From an uncultured Lactobacillus sp. (GTDB taxonomy: Bacteria > Bacillota > Bacilli > Lactobacillales > Lactobacillaceae): DNA of 64,000 nt. The position numbers and the translations under genes are program-made. A model generated the notes under the pieces. It saw nothing but the letters and a program-made list of their open reading frames with translations, had not been told where the DNA came from and searched no databases. This document shows positions 24,846 through 35,300 of this stretch, piece by piece. How positions within the stretch are numbered: position 1 is the first letter of the stretch; each line of letters begins with the position of its first letter. The stretch covers positions 1 to 64,000 of the forward strand of contig CALNAJ010000014.1 of assembly GCA_937874695.1 (NCBI GenBank), read 5' to 3'.

Positions 24846-26448
24846 ATGAAGCATCTCGCCTATACCGCGCCGTTAGTCCTGCTCTTACTCTTCACCCTGA
24901 GTGGCTGCGGCAGCGCTGCCGGTAACACCACTAAGGATCGCACACTTAACGTCACGCTTCCCAGCGAACCCGCTACCGCCGACCCCAACAAGTCGACCGA
25001 TACCAACAGTGGGAGCGTGATCTCCCAAACCATGGAAGGTCTCTATACTTATGATCAATCCGGCAAGATCGTTGCCGGCGTCGCCACGAAGGTAGTTACA
25101 CCCACCAACAACGGCAAAACATATACGTTTAACCTTCGAAAGACGGCCAAATGGGCCAACGGACAGGAGGTCACCGCTCAGGATTTCGTCACCTCACTAC
25201 GCCGCTGGGTCGACCCGAAGACCAAGGCCCAATACGCCAACAAACTTTCCGCCATCAAAGGTTACGCCGCTATCCAAAACGGTAAGGCGGCCCCATCCAC
25301 GTTTGGTGTGAAAGCCCTCAGCAAGACCAAGCTCCAGATCACGCTGAGTCAGGCCGTGCCCTACTTCGACGACCTCGTCTCCGACTACTATCCTCTGAAC
25401 ACCGCCACCGTGAAGAAATACGGGCAGAAATACGGGACCAACGCCGCCAAGACCATGAGCAACGGGGCCTACAAGCTCGTTGGCTGGACTGGGAGCAACT
25501 CGACTTGGACCTACGTCAAGAACACCCACTACTGGGATGCCAAGAACGTGAAAATCAAGAAGGTCAAGGTTGACGTCACCAAGGATGAAAGTACCGCGGC
25601 CACACTGTTCAAGAGCGGCAAGATCCAGGAAACGACCGTCAGCGGCCAATATGTCCGGGCTAACGCCAACAACAAGCAGCTCCATAAGACGTTGCAAGGT
25701 CGGCTACAGTACCTCTACGTCAACAGTAAGAAGGCCGCAACCAACTCCGAAAACTTGCGACAGGCTGTCTCCTACGTAACCAACCGGGAAACGCTGGCCA
25801 GCAAGGTCTTAGCGGATGGCTCCAAGCCCGCCCTCAATGCCGTTCCACGAGGCGATCAGGCCAATCCGAAGACTGGCGAAGACATGGCCGACCCAACTGG
25901 GGAACCTCCTGCCGACCGACGTTGCCAAGGCCAAGACGTACTGGACTAAGTATTTGAAGGAAACCGGGAAGACTAAGGTCACCTTGAACCTGTTGACCGA
26001 CGACACCGATGATGACAAACACGTCGGCGCCTACCTCCAATCCGTCATGGAAAAGAACTTCAAGGGCCTGACGGTCACCACGACCTCCATCCCCCACGCC
26101 CAACACGTGGCGCGGGACTTCGCCGGCACCTTTGAACTAAACCTGACGGGTTGGTCTACCAATTTGCTAGATGCCTCAGACTTCCTAGACCTCGCCGCCA
26201 AGGGTAATACGGTCAACTTCACCGGCTGGAATGATACCCCATTCAACACGCTTCTCGCCAAGGCAGCCACCCAAACGGGCCTGAACCGCTACAACACCTT
26301 AATGGACGCCAACCAACGTCTGATGGCGGTCAAGGGCTACATCCCACTGTACCAGCCTTCACAGGCGAAACTCGTCAGCAAGGATGTTGGCGGATTGAAG
26401 GATACGCTGTTGCATGGTGCGCAGTATAAGTATGCGTACTGGAAGTAG
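24846..26448 (+). pseudogene. OppA-family peptide-binding lipoprotein, frameshifted
   Basis: The gene starts with a lipoprotein signal (TLSGC, Cys21) and reads as an SBP family 5 protein up to GEDMADPTG. It then leaves frame at a run of four G (25899-25902) and stops at 25949. The next frame continues with NLLPTDVAKAKTYW and runs to QYKYAYWK at 26448. Dropping one G restores 533 residues, aligned end to end with the OppA at 12842. AGGAGG precedes ATG 24846. It could be a recent mutation, a switchable homopolymer or a sequencing error. A structured repeat starts two bases after its stop. Confidence 0.88.
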
Positions 26449-26449
26449 A

Positions 26450-26569
26450 GAGTGGAGCAAGCCGCTTAGATTCTGAGCATTAGGGAAATAAGGGGATTCT
26501 GTTCGGCCTCGCCGAGCAGGAGTCACTTATTTGTCTAAGCGGAAGAATCTGGCTTGCGCAACTCGTTTC
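26450..26569 (+). repeat. Structured repeat unit A1 (complete)
   Basis: GCAAGCC (26457-26463) pairs with GGCTTGC (26551-26557), and AGATTC (26468-26473) with GAATCT (26545-26550). TGAGCATTA faces TAAGCG. The inner helix AAATAAG/CTTATTT encloses TTCGGC/GCCGAG. It starts two bases after the oppA stop, in the same direction. Confidence 0.8.
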
Positions 26570-27020
26570 AGAGGCCGCAAGTTTCCGGATATAAGGGCGA
26601 GAGACAATTTAGCTCTTTAAGCCAGACTAGCCATTAAAAATCACTCGCCGGACAGGAGGTCTTAGGTTTCTAAGCGGAAGAACCTGCCTTGCGCAACTCG
26701 TTTCGGAGGCTGCATATTTCCGGATATCAAGGCAAGAGCAAGTCCAAAGAACCAAACCAGAAGAAATACTAACAACGAACCGAGCCGGTGCTTAATGGGG
26801 TTAAGCGCAGGGACCTGCCCGACTGAACACGTTTCCAAGGCCCCATATTTCCGGATATAAAGGCGAGAGCAAGCCTAACGAACCAAACAAAACTAACCAG
26901 CAACAACGCTTTAAACCAAAGTAAAACCAAGTTATCACCATTCACACCAAAGCCGCCCGTACCCCAAGTCCCCAGTCCACAACCACCACCAAGACATCCT
27001 CAAATGTTTCCCGGCGGCTG
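26450..27020 (+). repeat. Structured-repeat array A
   Basis: This is a gene-free array of three related units downstream of oppA: unit A1 (complete), A2 (about 26604-26750, 5' half decayed) and A3 (about 26775-26875, 3' half only). Each 3' half ends in ACTCGTTTC or ACACGTTTC, followed by a conserved tail (ATATTTCCGGATAT then AAGGCGAGAGCAAG). The order and sequence match array B behind yidC, including the Pro/Thr-like CA-rich end. Confidence 0.8.
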
Positions 27021-27108
27021 TGATCCCTGGTACTTCAGGTCTGCGCGGCGTTTCACCAGAACTATGTATCAAACCAAACCATAACGATTTCTATACATTC
27101 TCACCTAT

Positions 27109-27137
27109 ATAATCACGACACAAAATTCAGGAGGAAT
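27109..27137 (+). promoter_or_regulatory. Promoter -10 and ribosome site of the amidohydrolase
   Basis: TATAAT at 27109-27114 with a poor -35, followed by AGGAGG (27130-27135) before ATG 27142. Confidence 0.45.
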
Positions 27138-27141
27138 TTAT

Positions 27142-28326
27142 ATGACCAAAACCACTTTCTTTAATTTCACCTTATTCGATGGCACCAACGACCAGAACCA
27201 GTCCGACGCGTGGTTTACCGTCGACGATGCTTCCGGTAAATTAGTCGACCGCGGGCAGGGTACGCCCGCACCGGCTGACACTAGCGTCGATCTCAACGGC
27301 CAATACGTCATGCCGGGCTTCATGAACGTTCACGTCCACGTCACCGCCGACACGCAGTCGCTCCAAGGTAAGGAACACTCCGAAGCCGAGGCCGGTGTCC
27401 TGGCCTTCACCAATTTACAAACCCTACTTAAGTCTGGGGTCACCTATGTGCGGGGATGCGGGACCGGCTACGATGCCGACGTTAAGCTGAAGAAGCTTCA
27501 ACAGTCCGGCCAACTGCCCCATACGCCGCATATGTTGACCTCCGGCAAAGCCTTCTCGATGACGGGTGGTCACGGGGACTCCCCTCACGGCGGTCACGCA
27601 GTCGACTCACCCGATGAAATGCGTAAGGCCGTCCGCACCGCATTTAAGAATGGTGCCGAGAGCATCAAGGTCATGGCGACCGGTGGTGTCATGACGCCCA
27701 ACGACTTCATGGAAGACGCGCAGCTCTCCGTAGCCGAAATGCACGTGGCCGTTGAAGAGGCTCACCACAAGCGTCGGGTCGTTGCCGCCCATGCCGAGGG
27801 TAATCCCGGTATCCAAAACGCCTTAGATGCTGGCGTGGACTCCGTAGAACATTGCTTCTACGTCACCGAGGATGAGGCCAAACAGATGGTTAAGCAAGGC
27901 ACCTACCTCACGCCCACGCTGATCGCCGAATGGGTCATCCCCGAACAGGGCCACGGCGTCTTACCCGATTGGGAAGTCAAAAAAGCCGCCGATGCTTTAG
28001 ATGACACCTACGTCAACATGCGTCGGGCCTTCCAACTGGGGGTAAAATTCACCTGTGGAACCGATGCCGGGACGCCCTTCAACGGCTTTGATTTAACCCC
28101 CAGCGAGTTTGGTCTCCTGACTAAATTGGGTATGACACCTGCTCAGGCCTATCAGTGTTCGACCCTGAACTCGGCAGCCTTGATGGGCGTTGACCAGGAG
28201 TACGGTACCCTGGAAGTCGGCAAATTCGCTGACTTCCAAGTCTTGAAGGCCGATCCACTCGCCGATACCGCCAACGTTGTTCAGACCGATAAGCAGGTCT
28301 ATCTCAGCGGTCACCGCGAATTCTAA
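27142..28326 (+). CDS. Metal-dependent amidohydrolase (prolidase/imidazolonepropionase-like)
   Basis: A 394-residue amidohydrolase-superfamily enzyme. Metal ligands appear as HVHVT (residues about 62-66, the HxH motif), Lys in SIKVMATGG, His in AAHAEG and VEHCFY, and Asp in GTDAGTPF. This set matches the Xaa-Pro dipeptidase/aryldialkylphosphatase-related group, so likely substrates are dipeptides or cyclic amides; the exact one is unknown. AGGAGG precedes ATG 27142. It is monocistronic, between the repeat array and a terminator. Confidence 0.9.
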   Translation: MTKTTFFNFTLFDGTNDQNQSDAWFTVDDASGKLVDRGQGTPAPADTSVDLNGQYVMPGFMNVHVHVTADTQSLQGKEHSEAEAGVLAFTNLQTLLKSGVTYVRGCGTGYDADVKLKKLQQSGQLPHTPHMLTSGKAFSMTGGHGDSPHGGHAVDSPDEMRKAVRTAFKNGAESIKVMATGGVMTPNDFMEDAQLSVAEMHVAVEEAHHKRRVVAAHAEGNPGIQNALDAGVDSVEHCFYVTEDEAKQMVKQGTYLTPTLIAEWVIPEQGHGVLPDWEVKKAADALDDTYVNMRRAFQLGVKFTCGTDAGTPFNGFDLTPSEFGLLTKLGMTPAQAYQCSTLNSAALMGVDQEYGTLEVGKFADFQVLKADPLADTANVVQTDKQVYLSGHREF

Positions 28327-28334
28327 ACCTTGTT

Positions 28335-28390
28335 AAAGAGCAATACGTCCGCACGGGATCCGACCCCTGGTGCTGGCGCATTGCTTTTTA
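28335..28390 (+). terminator. Amidohydrolase terminator
   Basis: AGCAAT pairs with ATTGCT, with an inner GCAC/GGTGC stem, followed by TTTTTATAG. Confidence 0.7.
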
Positions 28391-28443
28391 TAGTTTTGCC
28401 CCCTTCGCCAATTATTTATTTCGTTATGTTAACGATTTACTAA

Positions 28444-28491
28444 TTGACTTTTATCTTTTTTCCGTTAAACTGAGGAGAACTTCCTCAGTTT
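28444..28491 (+). promoter_or_regulatory. Orphan promoter with operator-like inverted repeat
   Basis: TTGACT (28444-28449) and TAAACT (28466-28471). A perfect AAACTGAGGA/TCCTCAGTTT repeat (28467-28491) starts inside the -10 box. No ORF follows before the convergent terminator, so it may drive a small RNA or be a relic. Confidence 0.4.
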
Positions 28492-28535
28492 CGAGGAAAC
28501 TACTAGTGGATACACCAAAGTAAAAGCGGATAACC

Positions 28536-28571
28536 TAAAAATGGACCAGTCACGACTCACTCTGGTCCATT
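28536..28571 (-). terminator. Terminator of the GldA-like gene
   Basis: AATGGACCAG pairs with CTGGTCCATT, followed by TTTTAGG on the minus strand. Confidence 0.75.
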
Positions 28572-28618
28572 CCTAATTAGCTGATAAACCTGCTAAACAT
28601 GTATTGATTAAAACAATT

Positions 28619-29728
28619 CTAGAATCGTCGTTGCATCTGTCGAGACAATTCATCGGTAGCTTTCATCGCGGAAAAGACATCGCGGGCGCTCACCGGAAAG
28701 CCCATGTTGTGAATGGTTTCTCCGGACTGAACCGTCAGTTTGGCAACCTTCATCAGGTCCTCATCACTAGCTTCATCTAGGTGAAGGTCAGCCAGAGTCG
28801 TTGGCAACCCCAAATCGGCTTCAAAATCCAGGTACCGTTGGAACTCAGCGTCGGTGGCGCCCTCTAAAACCAAGTTGAGAAGCGTTCCGAACGCTACCTT
28901 TTGCCCGTGCGATAGCTTATGCACGTCACCAGACAGTGCGGTTAGGCCATTCTGAAAGCTATGGGCCGCGGCCAAACCAGAACTTTCGGCCCCCACCCCA
29001 CTCAGGAGAATATTGGCCTCGATGATGTGACTCAATGCCGGTGTGACCACGTGATCGGCGGCTGCGGAAACGGCTTGCCCGGTGTACTTGAACAACAGCG
29101 ACTCGCATTTCTCGGCAAGCGCTAATCCGGCGGCCGTCTGATCGGTCTGCAGCGGTAATAACGTGGTTGCTCGGGCCCGTGCGACCGTCTGGGCTTCAAC
29201 GTTAGTCGACAGAGCGTCCGCAATCCCATCGACCAGAAAGCGCACGGGAGCTCCGGCAATCACGGTCGAATCCACCAGCACCAAGTCAGGGTTCTTGTTG
29301 TAGAATTGATACTTCAAGAACTCCCCATTGGGTGAGTAGATGACGCTCAGTCGCGTGCACGGCGAATCGTTCGATGCCAGCGTCGGGACAATCACGACGG
29401 GCACGTGGAGCTGATCGCCGACAGCCTTGGTGGTGTCGTTGGTCTTTCCACCGCCTAGCGCGATGACAAATTTGGCATCCCTGGCCTCTCCGATGGCTTG
29501 AATCCGCGCAATCTCTTCCGGCGAACTCTCACCGTTGAAGTGGATATGCTCAATCTTAAGTCCGTCCGCCGTCAGGTGATGATAGAATTGCCCGCCCACT
29601 AATTCCCAAACAATATCGTCGGCAATCAACAGGCCACGGTTACCAAACGGCGCAATATAACGGGCCGCATGCTGCAGAAGCTGGTCACCCTGAACGTAGG
29701 TCGAGGGACTCGCAAATGCTGTAATCAT
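28619..29728 (-). CDS. gldA: Glycerol dehydrogenase-like iron/zinc alcohol dehydrogenase
   Basis: A 369-residue GldA-type dehydrogenase, probably oxidising glycerol or a related diol or ketose with NAD+. The NAD-binding motif is ALGGGKTNDTTKAV, and PTLASNDSPCTRLSVIYSP is characteristic of GldA. The metal ligands lie in VDGIADALS (Asp) and two His (AAHSFQNG and KLSHGQKVAFG). I choose ATG 29728, 7 nt after GAGGAGG, over TTG two codons earlier. It sits behind the sugar porter but is separated by a terminator, so it has its own transcript. Confidence 0.88.
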   Translation of the reverse strand: MITAFASPSTYVQGDQLLQHAARYIAPFGNRGLLIADDIVWELVGGQFYHHLTADGLKIEHIHFNGESSPEEIARIQAIGEARDAKFVIALGGGKTNDTTKAVGDQLHVPVVIVPTLASNDSPCTRLSVIYSPNGEFLKYQFYNKNPDLVLVDSTVIAGAPVRFLVDGIADALSTNVEAQTVARARATTLLPLQTDQTAAGLALAEKCESLLFKYTGQAVSAAADHVVTPALSHIIEANILLSGVGAESSGLAAAHSFQNGLTALSGDVHKLSHGQKVAFGTLLNLVLEGATDAEFQRYLDFEADLGLPTTLADLHLDEASDEDLMKVAKLTVQSGETIHNMGFPVSARDVFSAMKATDELSRQMQRRF

Positions 29729-29835
29729 TTCCAATACCTCCTCATTGAACTAGTTCCCATTCTAAAGAGTTCTCGCGGAATCCAGCGACCGACGACTCCG
29801 CTTCCCCGACTTAAGATAGCCAATGCCCGCAACTA

Positions 29836-29874
29836 GTCAAAAAGGAGGCTGTGGTTGTTAGCCACAGTCTCCTT
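29836..29874 (-). terminator. Terminator of the DUF5107-galM-porter operon
   Basis: AAGGAGACTGTGG pairs with CCACAGCCTCCTT, followed by a T run on the minus strand. Confidence 0.85.
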
Positions 29875-29895
29875 AAAAGACGATTTATAATACCG

Positions 29896-31284
29896 TTAAT
29901 CCTTAACTGTTGCCGTAGCGCCTTCACTCTTCCGGTGCCAGTACAGTTCGATTTCTTCCAACGACTTCCCTTTGGTTTCGGGAACCTTGCGCCAGATGAA
30001 GATGGCCGCAATCATAGTTACCGCCACGTAGAGCATGAAGGTCCAGCCTTCCCCGATATTCTTGGTCAGAATTGGGAAGGTGTAGCTCAATGCGAAGTCA
30101 CTCAACCACAAGATCAGCGTACAGATGGACATTGCCCGCCCCCGAATCTTGGAGGGGAAAATTTCCGACAACATGATCCAGGTCACCGGCGCTAATGAAA
30201 TAGCGTAGGACGCGATGGCTAACAGGATGAAGGTCAATGTGACCCCACCAGGTGCCTGCATGAAGAAACAGATGGCGACAACCAACAGGCACAGCGACAT
30301 AGCGAAGGAGCCCCAACCCAATAAGGCTTTCCGACCAACTCTATCGACCAATCCTAAGGAAACAATCGTAATAACCATGTTGATGACCCCGATGGAAACG
30401 GTCGCCATGAACGCCCCGTTCTGTCCGAACCCGGCACCCTTAAAGATTTCCGGTGCGTAGTACATGATGGCATTACTCCCGGAGAATTGTTGGAAGATCG
30501 CCAGCAATACCCCAATCATCAGTACGGGCAACCAAGTCTTATTGAACAAATCTTTAAACGAGGTGTCGTCGACCACCTTTTCGGAAGCGACAATGTCATC
30601 TAACTGCGTTTGCGCCGCGGCATCGTCACCTTCCACACGTTTCAAGACGCTCAGTGCTGCATCTGCCTTACCGTGTTGTTGCAGCCAACGAGGACTTTCG
30701 CCCGCTGGAATCAATGCGAGCAGGAACAATACGGACGGCAAGACACCGACCCCCATCATCCACCGCCAACCGGTAGAGACATTCCAAGCCTGTGTAGACC
30801 CGGACACGATGGCGGCGTTAACGAAGTAGACCACGAAGATTCCAATCGTAATGGCCAATTGGTTCACGGTGACCAGTTTCCCTCGAACCTCCGCTGGCGC
30901 CATTTCGGCAATGTACAGCGGAGTAATCAGGGAGGTCAATCCAATCCCAATTCCGGCAAGCATCCGCCAGATGACCAGCGTCATGTAACTCCCAGCCAAC
31001 GCGGCCCCAACTGAGGAACCAGCGAAAATGATGGCTGAAAGTACCAGAATCTTCTTCCGGCCAAACATATCACTGAGGACCCCAGCAATCGTAACCCCGA
31101 TGGCACAGCCAATCAGGATACAGGAAGTGACCCAACCGACTGCCGCACTACTCAGTGCGAACTTGATCTGCAAAAAACCAACGGCCCCAGAAATGACGGC
31201 GGTGTCGTACCCAAACAGAAGTCCACCCAAGGCGGCCGCACAAGAAATTAAGATCACGTAGGAACTTAGTTTTTTCTTTTTCAT
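29896..31284 (-). CDS. Sugar:proton symporter (MFS sugar porter family)
   Basis: A 462-residue, 12-helix transporter of the XylE/AraE/GalP type. Signatures are GGLLFGYDTAVISG in TM1, DMFGRKKILV in the first loop, PAGESPRWL at the end of the first half, DRVGRKALL in the second half and PETKGKSLEEIE at the C-terminus. It probably imports a pentose or hexose for the adjacent epimerase. The start is ATG 31284, 9 nt after GGAG; a TTG five codons upstream overlaps that site. It lies 61 bp after galM in a minus-strand operon. Confidence 0.93.
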   Translation of the reverse strand: MKKKKLSSYVILISCAAALGGLLFGYDTAVISGAVGFLQIKFALSSAAVGWVTSCILIGCAIGVTIAGVLSDMFGRKKILVLSAIIFAGSSVGAALAGSYMTLVIWRMLAGIGIGLTSLITPLYIAEMAPAEVRGKLVTVNQLAITIGIFVVYFVNAAIVSGSTQAWNVSTGWRWMMGVGVLPSVLFLLALIPAGESPRWLQQHGKADAALSVLKRVEGDDAAAQTQLDDIVASEKVVDDTSFKDLFNKTWLPVLMIGVLLAIFQQFSGSNAIMYYAPEIFKGAGFGQNGAFMATVSIGVINMVITIVSLGLVDRVGRKALLGWGSFAMSLCLLVVAICFFMQAPGGVTLTFILLAIASYAISLAPVTWIMLSEIFPSKIRGRAMSICTLILWLSDFALSYTFPILTKNIGEGWTFMLYVAVTMIAAIFIWRKVPETKGKSLEEIELYWHRKSEGATATVKD

Positions 31285-31345
31285 TTTTATTTTCTCCAAT
31301 CGTTGATAGCTGAAAATAGGCGTCTCAACTTATCCGACGGACGGA

Positions 31346-32365
31346 CTAGAAGTCGAATTGCCAACTAGTCTGGCGGTCAAAGTGTTCTCCTGGCATCAAT
31401 GTCAGCGGCGTCAGATCACTGCTCTCTTGCGGGGCGACCTGGGCTTCAAATGCCACACCACCATACTGGCCGATTTTGGCTGTGACTCCCGGCGTATGGG
31501 CGAAGTGGTTGGCCGTGTAGACCACCACTGCTGGTGCCGTTGTTTGCATCCGCATGACCCGATTCTTTTGCGGCGACGTCAGCGTAACCGCGGGCTGACG
31601 GCCACTCAACATGAAGGGGTGGTTCAATCCCCGCTCGGCCACGATTTCCGGGTCATCCCCATCGAGAACGGCTCCGAGACGTTTGCCCCGGCGGAAATCA
31701 AACACGGTGCCGGCAACCGCTGCGCGGCCACGATACGGCAAGCTCTCCGCATCCAAAGGCAGGTAGTAGTCACTCGCAATCTTCAAGTGCTGGTTCGCCA
31801 CGGTCGTCTCCGAACCATCCAGGTTAAAGTACACATGGTTGGTCGGATTGAAGACCGTCACTTGGTCCGTCACTGCCTGAATGCGGTAGGATAGCCGGTT
31901 TTGATTGTCCAGTTCATAGCTCACCTGCATTTTCAGCGTTCCCGGATAGCCATTGGCACTATTCGGATCGACCAATGTCATCGTCACCTTGACGCTACGC
32001 TCCGTAATCTGCGGTTGAAAGGCAAAGACCTGCGTATCCGTTCCCGTGCCACCGTGAGCGTGATTCTTGCCACTGTTCACTGGCAGCTGAATCAGTTGAT
32101 TGCCCAGTTGCCACTGACCGCGACGAACGCGCCCCACGATTCGGCCAACCGTACCGCCCAAGTAGTTCCGTTCCACGGCATAATCGGCTGGTTTGGGTAG
32201 CGACAGAATGACATTCTCAAGACCATTTTCAGTGGGTAACAGCACCTGTTCCAACGTAGCCCCATAGTTCAGCAGTTTAACCTGCATCCCCTGGTCGTTA
32301 GTCAACGTTAGTTCACAGTAGTCCTTACCCGCTTGATGATCATACTTGTTTATTGTAATATCCAT
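31346..32365 (-). CDS. galM: Aldose 1-epimerase (mutarotase)
   Basis: This enzyme interconverts alpha and beta anomers of aldoses such as galactose, arabinose or xylose. The 339 residues show the family motifs YGATLEQV, NYLGGTVGRIVGRV, KNHAHGGTG (catalytic His in NHxHGG), NPTNHVYFNLDG (second His) and the C-terminal FEAQ with the catalytic Glu. It starts 3 bp after the stop of the giant DUF5107 gene, so the two are translationally linked. Confidence 0.95.
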   Translation of the reverse strand: MDITINKYDHQAGKDYCELTLTNDQGMQVKLLNYGATLEQVLLPTENGLENVILSLPKPADYAVERNYLGGTVGRIVGRVRRGQWQLGNQLIQLPVNSGKNHAHGGTGTDTQVFAFQPQITERSVKVTMTLVDPNSANGYPGTLKMQVSYELDNQNRLSYRIQAVTDQVTVFNPTNHVYFNLDGSETTVANQHLKIASDYYLPLDAESLPYRGRAAVAGTVFDFRRGKRLGAVLDGDDPEIVAERGLNHPFMLSGRQPAVTLTSPQKNRVMRMQTTAPAVVVYTANHFAHTPGVTAKIGQYGGVAFEAQVAPQESSDLTPLTLMPGEHFDRQTSWQFDF

Positions 32366-32368
32366 GGC

Positions 32369-35300
32369 TTAGACCTCGGGTTTCACAAAGTTAACGTGAC
32401 GGAGGACCCCTTGGTGGTGATTATTAAGCGCTAAGGCCCGGTCGAAGAAGGTCTGTGCCTTGGCTGTCTGGTTCAAGCCCAAGTATCCCAGCGCCATCAG
32501 GTAGTCACAGTGGACGGAATTTTTCGCTTGATAGTCATCGTCAAACAATAGAGCATCCGGCAGTGATACCGCGAAATAGTCCAGCTTGAAGGTGTTGAAG
32601 ATGTGTTGCTCCCCAAAATTGATCAGCTTGTAATAACGGGCCTTCGCAGCGTCTGTTCGTCCCAACTGCTCGTCAGCCAAAGCTTGATAGAAGATGGTAT
32701 CGGCCGGCTGGTCGTTGTAGTACATCATGTCAGTCGGTTCACTCAGGCCCTGTGTTGCGGCTTCGAAGTGCGTCTTGGCCGCGGTTTCATCACCTTTAGC
32801 CCGGTACGCCATCCCGAGATAGAAATCAATCACGTTGTTGACCGCGATTGGCAATTTACCTTCACCCAAACTCCGCGGATAAACCAAAGCTTGTTCTAAC
32901 TTAGCAATGGCGCTAGTACTGTCACGCTTCCGCAAGTCCTGCTTGGCTAGTTCGACCAATGCGTATTCATACTGCGTGCTGACCTTACCTTCGCCACCTT
33001 CCCACGGATGGAAGATGTGCGCCATCACGGCATCGTAAGCCTCCTGATAACGGCCCGTCTCGTTCAATAGCGTCACCATTAAGACGTAACTGTCATCCCG
33101 TTGTGAAACGAGGTCGCGATGGTCTTCCAGGAATTGTAACCGGTCGGTCAAAGGATCGTTGAGCTTCTCGTGAAGGGTTGCCAGCTCGAAGACTAAGCGA
33201 CTATTCGTTGGGTCTAACTTGAACGCCGTCGTCAATTCCGTTAAGGCAGCCTGGGGATCATTCTCCCGATTGAAGTAGGCAATGGCTAAATTCCGGTGCG
33301 CCATCGCGTAGTCTGGATTGACCTGCGCACAGTGTTCCCACAGTTTCGTGGCCGTGGCATACACTTGCCGGTCGTAGAAGAAGTTCCCTAAATAGTAGGC
33401 AGCTAGGCCGTCCTGCGGGTAATTTTCACAAATATACTGCAGCACCCGGACGTCTTCCAACCGGTTCGGGAAGACGTAATCCGGTGAAGCCGCGGCCCCA
33501 GCAGCGGCGTAGGCCGTCGCATCGGCCGACCGATCCAACTTAGCGGACAGATAGGCCTGATAGTAGCTCTTCAGGGGATGTGCGTCCGGATAGTGACTGA
33601 TGATCGCCAAGGCATCGGCATATGCCCCACTACGGCTGTATGCCTCGGCTAAGGCTAAGTAATTGTTGAGTTTGCCATTCAACGCAGCCGTCAGCTGACT
33701 TTCAGTCTCCGCATTGGTGGTTAACCGGTAGGCCTCGTAGCGGTTGGCCAGGTCAATGCGGTCCAGTTGCGTGTTCTCAGCGACTAGCTGGGCTGCCGCC
33801 GTGGTCTGGCCCAATTGCCGTAGCAGGCTAACCTTGAGCGTCCGGGCCGCCATGTCGTGGGCACCGGTAACCAGCGACTGGTCAACGAACTTCAAGGCGG
33901 CCGTCAACTCGCCACGACTGGCCTTGATCTGAGCCAATGCGAGAAAGGCGACGGATTGGGTTTCGTGCGACCAAGTGGCCTTGAAGAAGTGGTCATAAGC
34001 AGCGACCTCTTTACCCTGCATCCGTAAGCTCAGCCCCAAGTGATAGTGAGCAGCACCACTCGCCGGATTGGTGTTGTGCGCCGTTTGCCGTTTGATGGCC
34101 GTTTCAAAGTATTCCTGACTCTTCGCAAATTGGCCACGCCGATACAGGAGCAATCCGTAGGCATCGTTGATTCGGTAGTCACCGGGATCGCGTTTCAAAC
34201 CTTCTAAGTAGTAATCAACTGGCCGATACGTGGCGTGCCGGTATTGTTCCAAGTGTTGCCCTGCCAAATAAAGTTCATCGTTCGTCTGTAATTTCTCTGG
34301 CGCAGCGATTTCCTTGGCGGCATCTGGAATCTGTTCCACTTCATCCTTGGCTGGTTGGTAGCTAACCAATTCCCGGCCGGTACTGTCGGTCACAACCACT
34401 CGGAAGTCGTGGTCGGCTCCCGTTGGATTGGCCATCGTTTTGTCAAAAGTGTCTGTGGGACTCAACGTTTGCACGTCGTCGGTGAGGACTTGCGCTTTCT
34501 GATAAAGCTTCACGTGAGCATCCTTGAAGACAGACGTTGCGTAGACTTTGATCCGCAGGTCGCTGCCATCTCGCTCCAAGTTCACGGCGGCATTGATGGT
34601 CGCATTCTTCACGGCCCCAACATTTTTGTACGGCATGAAGTATTCCGTCGATGACTTCTCCTCGTGCGGCTGTAGCCAGGTAAAGTCAGGCTGATTATCG
34701 GTAAATGTCCCCACCATTAATTCGATGTAAGGACCGTCGTTATCGGTCAGTTGATGATCCCAAGACTTCCCAAAATCACCATTACCCCAGGTCCACTGCT
34801 TCTTCCCGGGTGATGTGTGATGGTCGGCCACGTGGAGGAGCCCCGCATTCTTTTGGTGGTCGTAATTCCCCAAGAAGTCATACTCGGAGTGCGCCGCCAT
34901 GTAAGACGTCGGTACGGGAACGTTCTTATAACGAGAAATATCGACACCGGCAGAGTAATCGACTTTATAATATTCACCCGTGGCAATTGGGAAGGTCGAT
35001 ACGGCCCGTTTCCCATGGTCAAAGACGGCATTCACGTCCGGTGGAAAGATGGATTGGGTATGATCATTGACTGGCACCGCTGGGTTGGCCCACCATAGGA
35101 ATGTCTGTGGCAAGTCGGTCGGATTCTTAAAATGTTCGTTCAATTCGAGGTAAGACTTGTCAGCGTACATGGTAAATCCGACGGAAATCTTGGTTCCATA
35201 CATCCGGTCAATATCACTCATCCACAACGTCTTAGACCCATCGTCATGGCTTTCGAGTTGGGTTTCAATTGGTAGGAACGTGTCTGGACGGTGATGTTGG

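Noticed and set aside
26450..27020. CRISPR array
   Set aside because: The repeats are long, imperfect, internally palindromic and not evenly spaced, and no cas genes are present.
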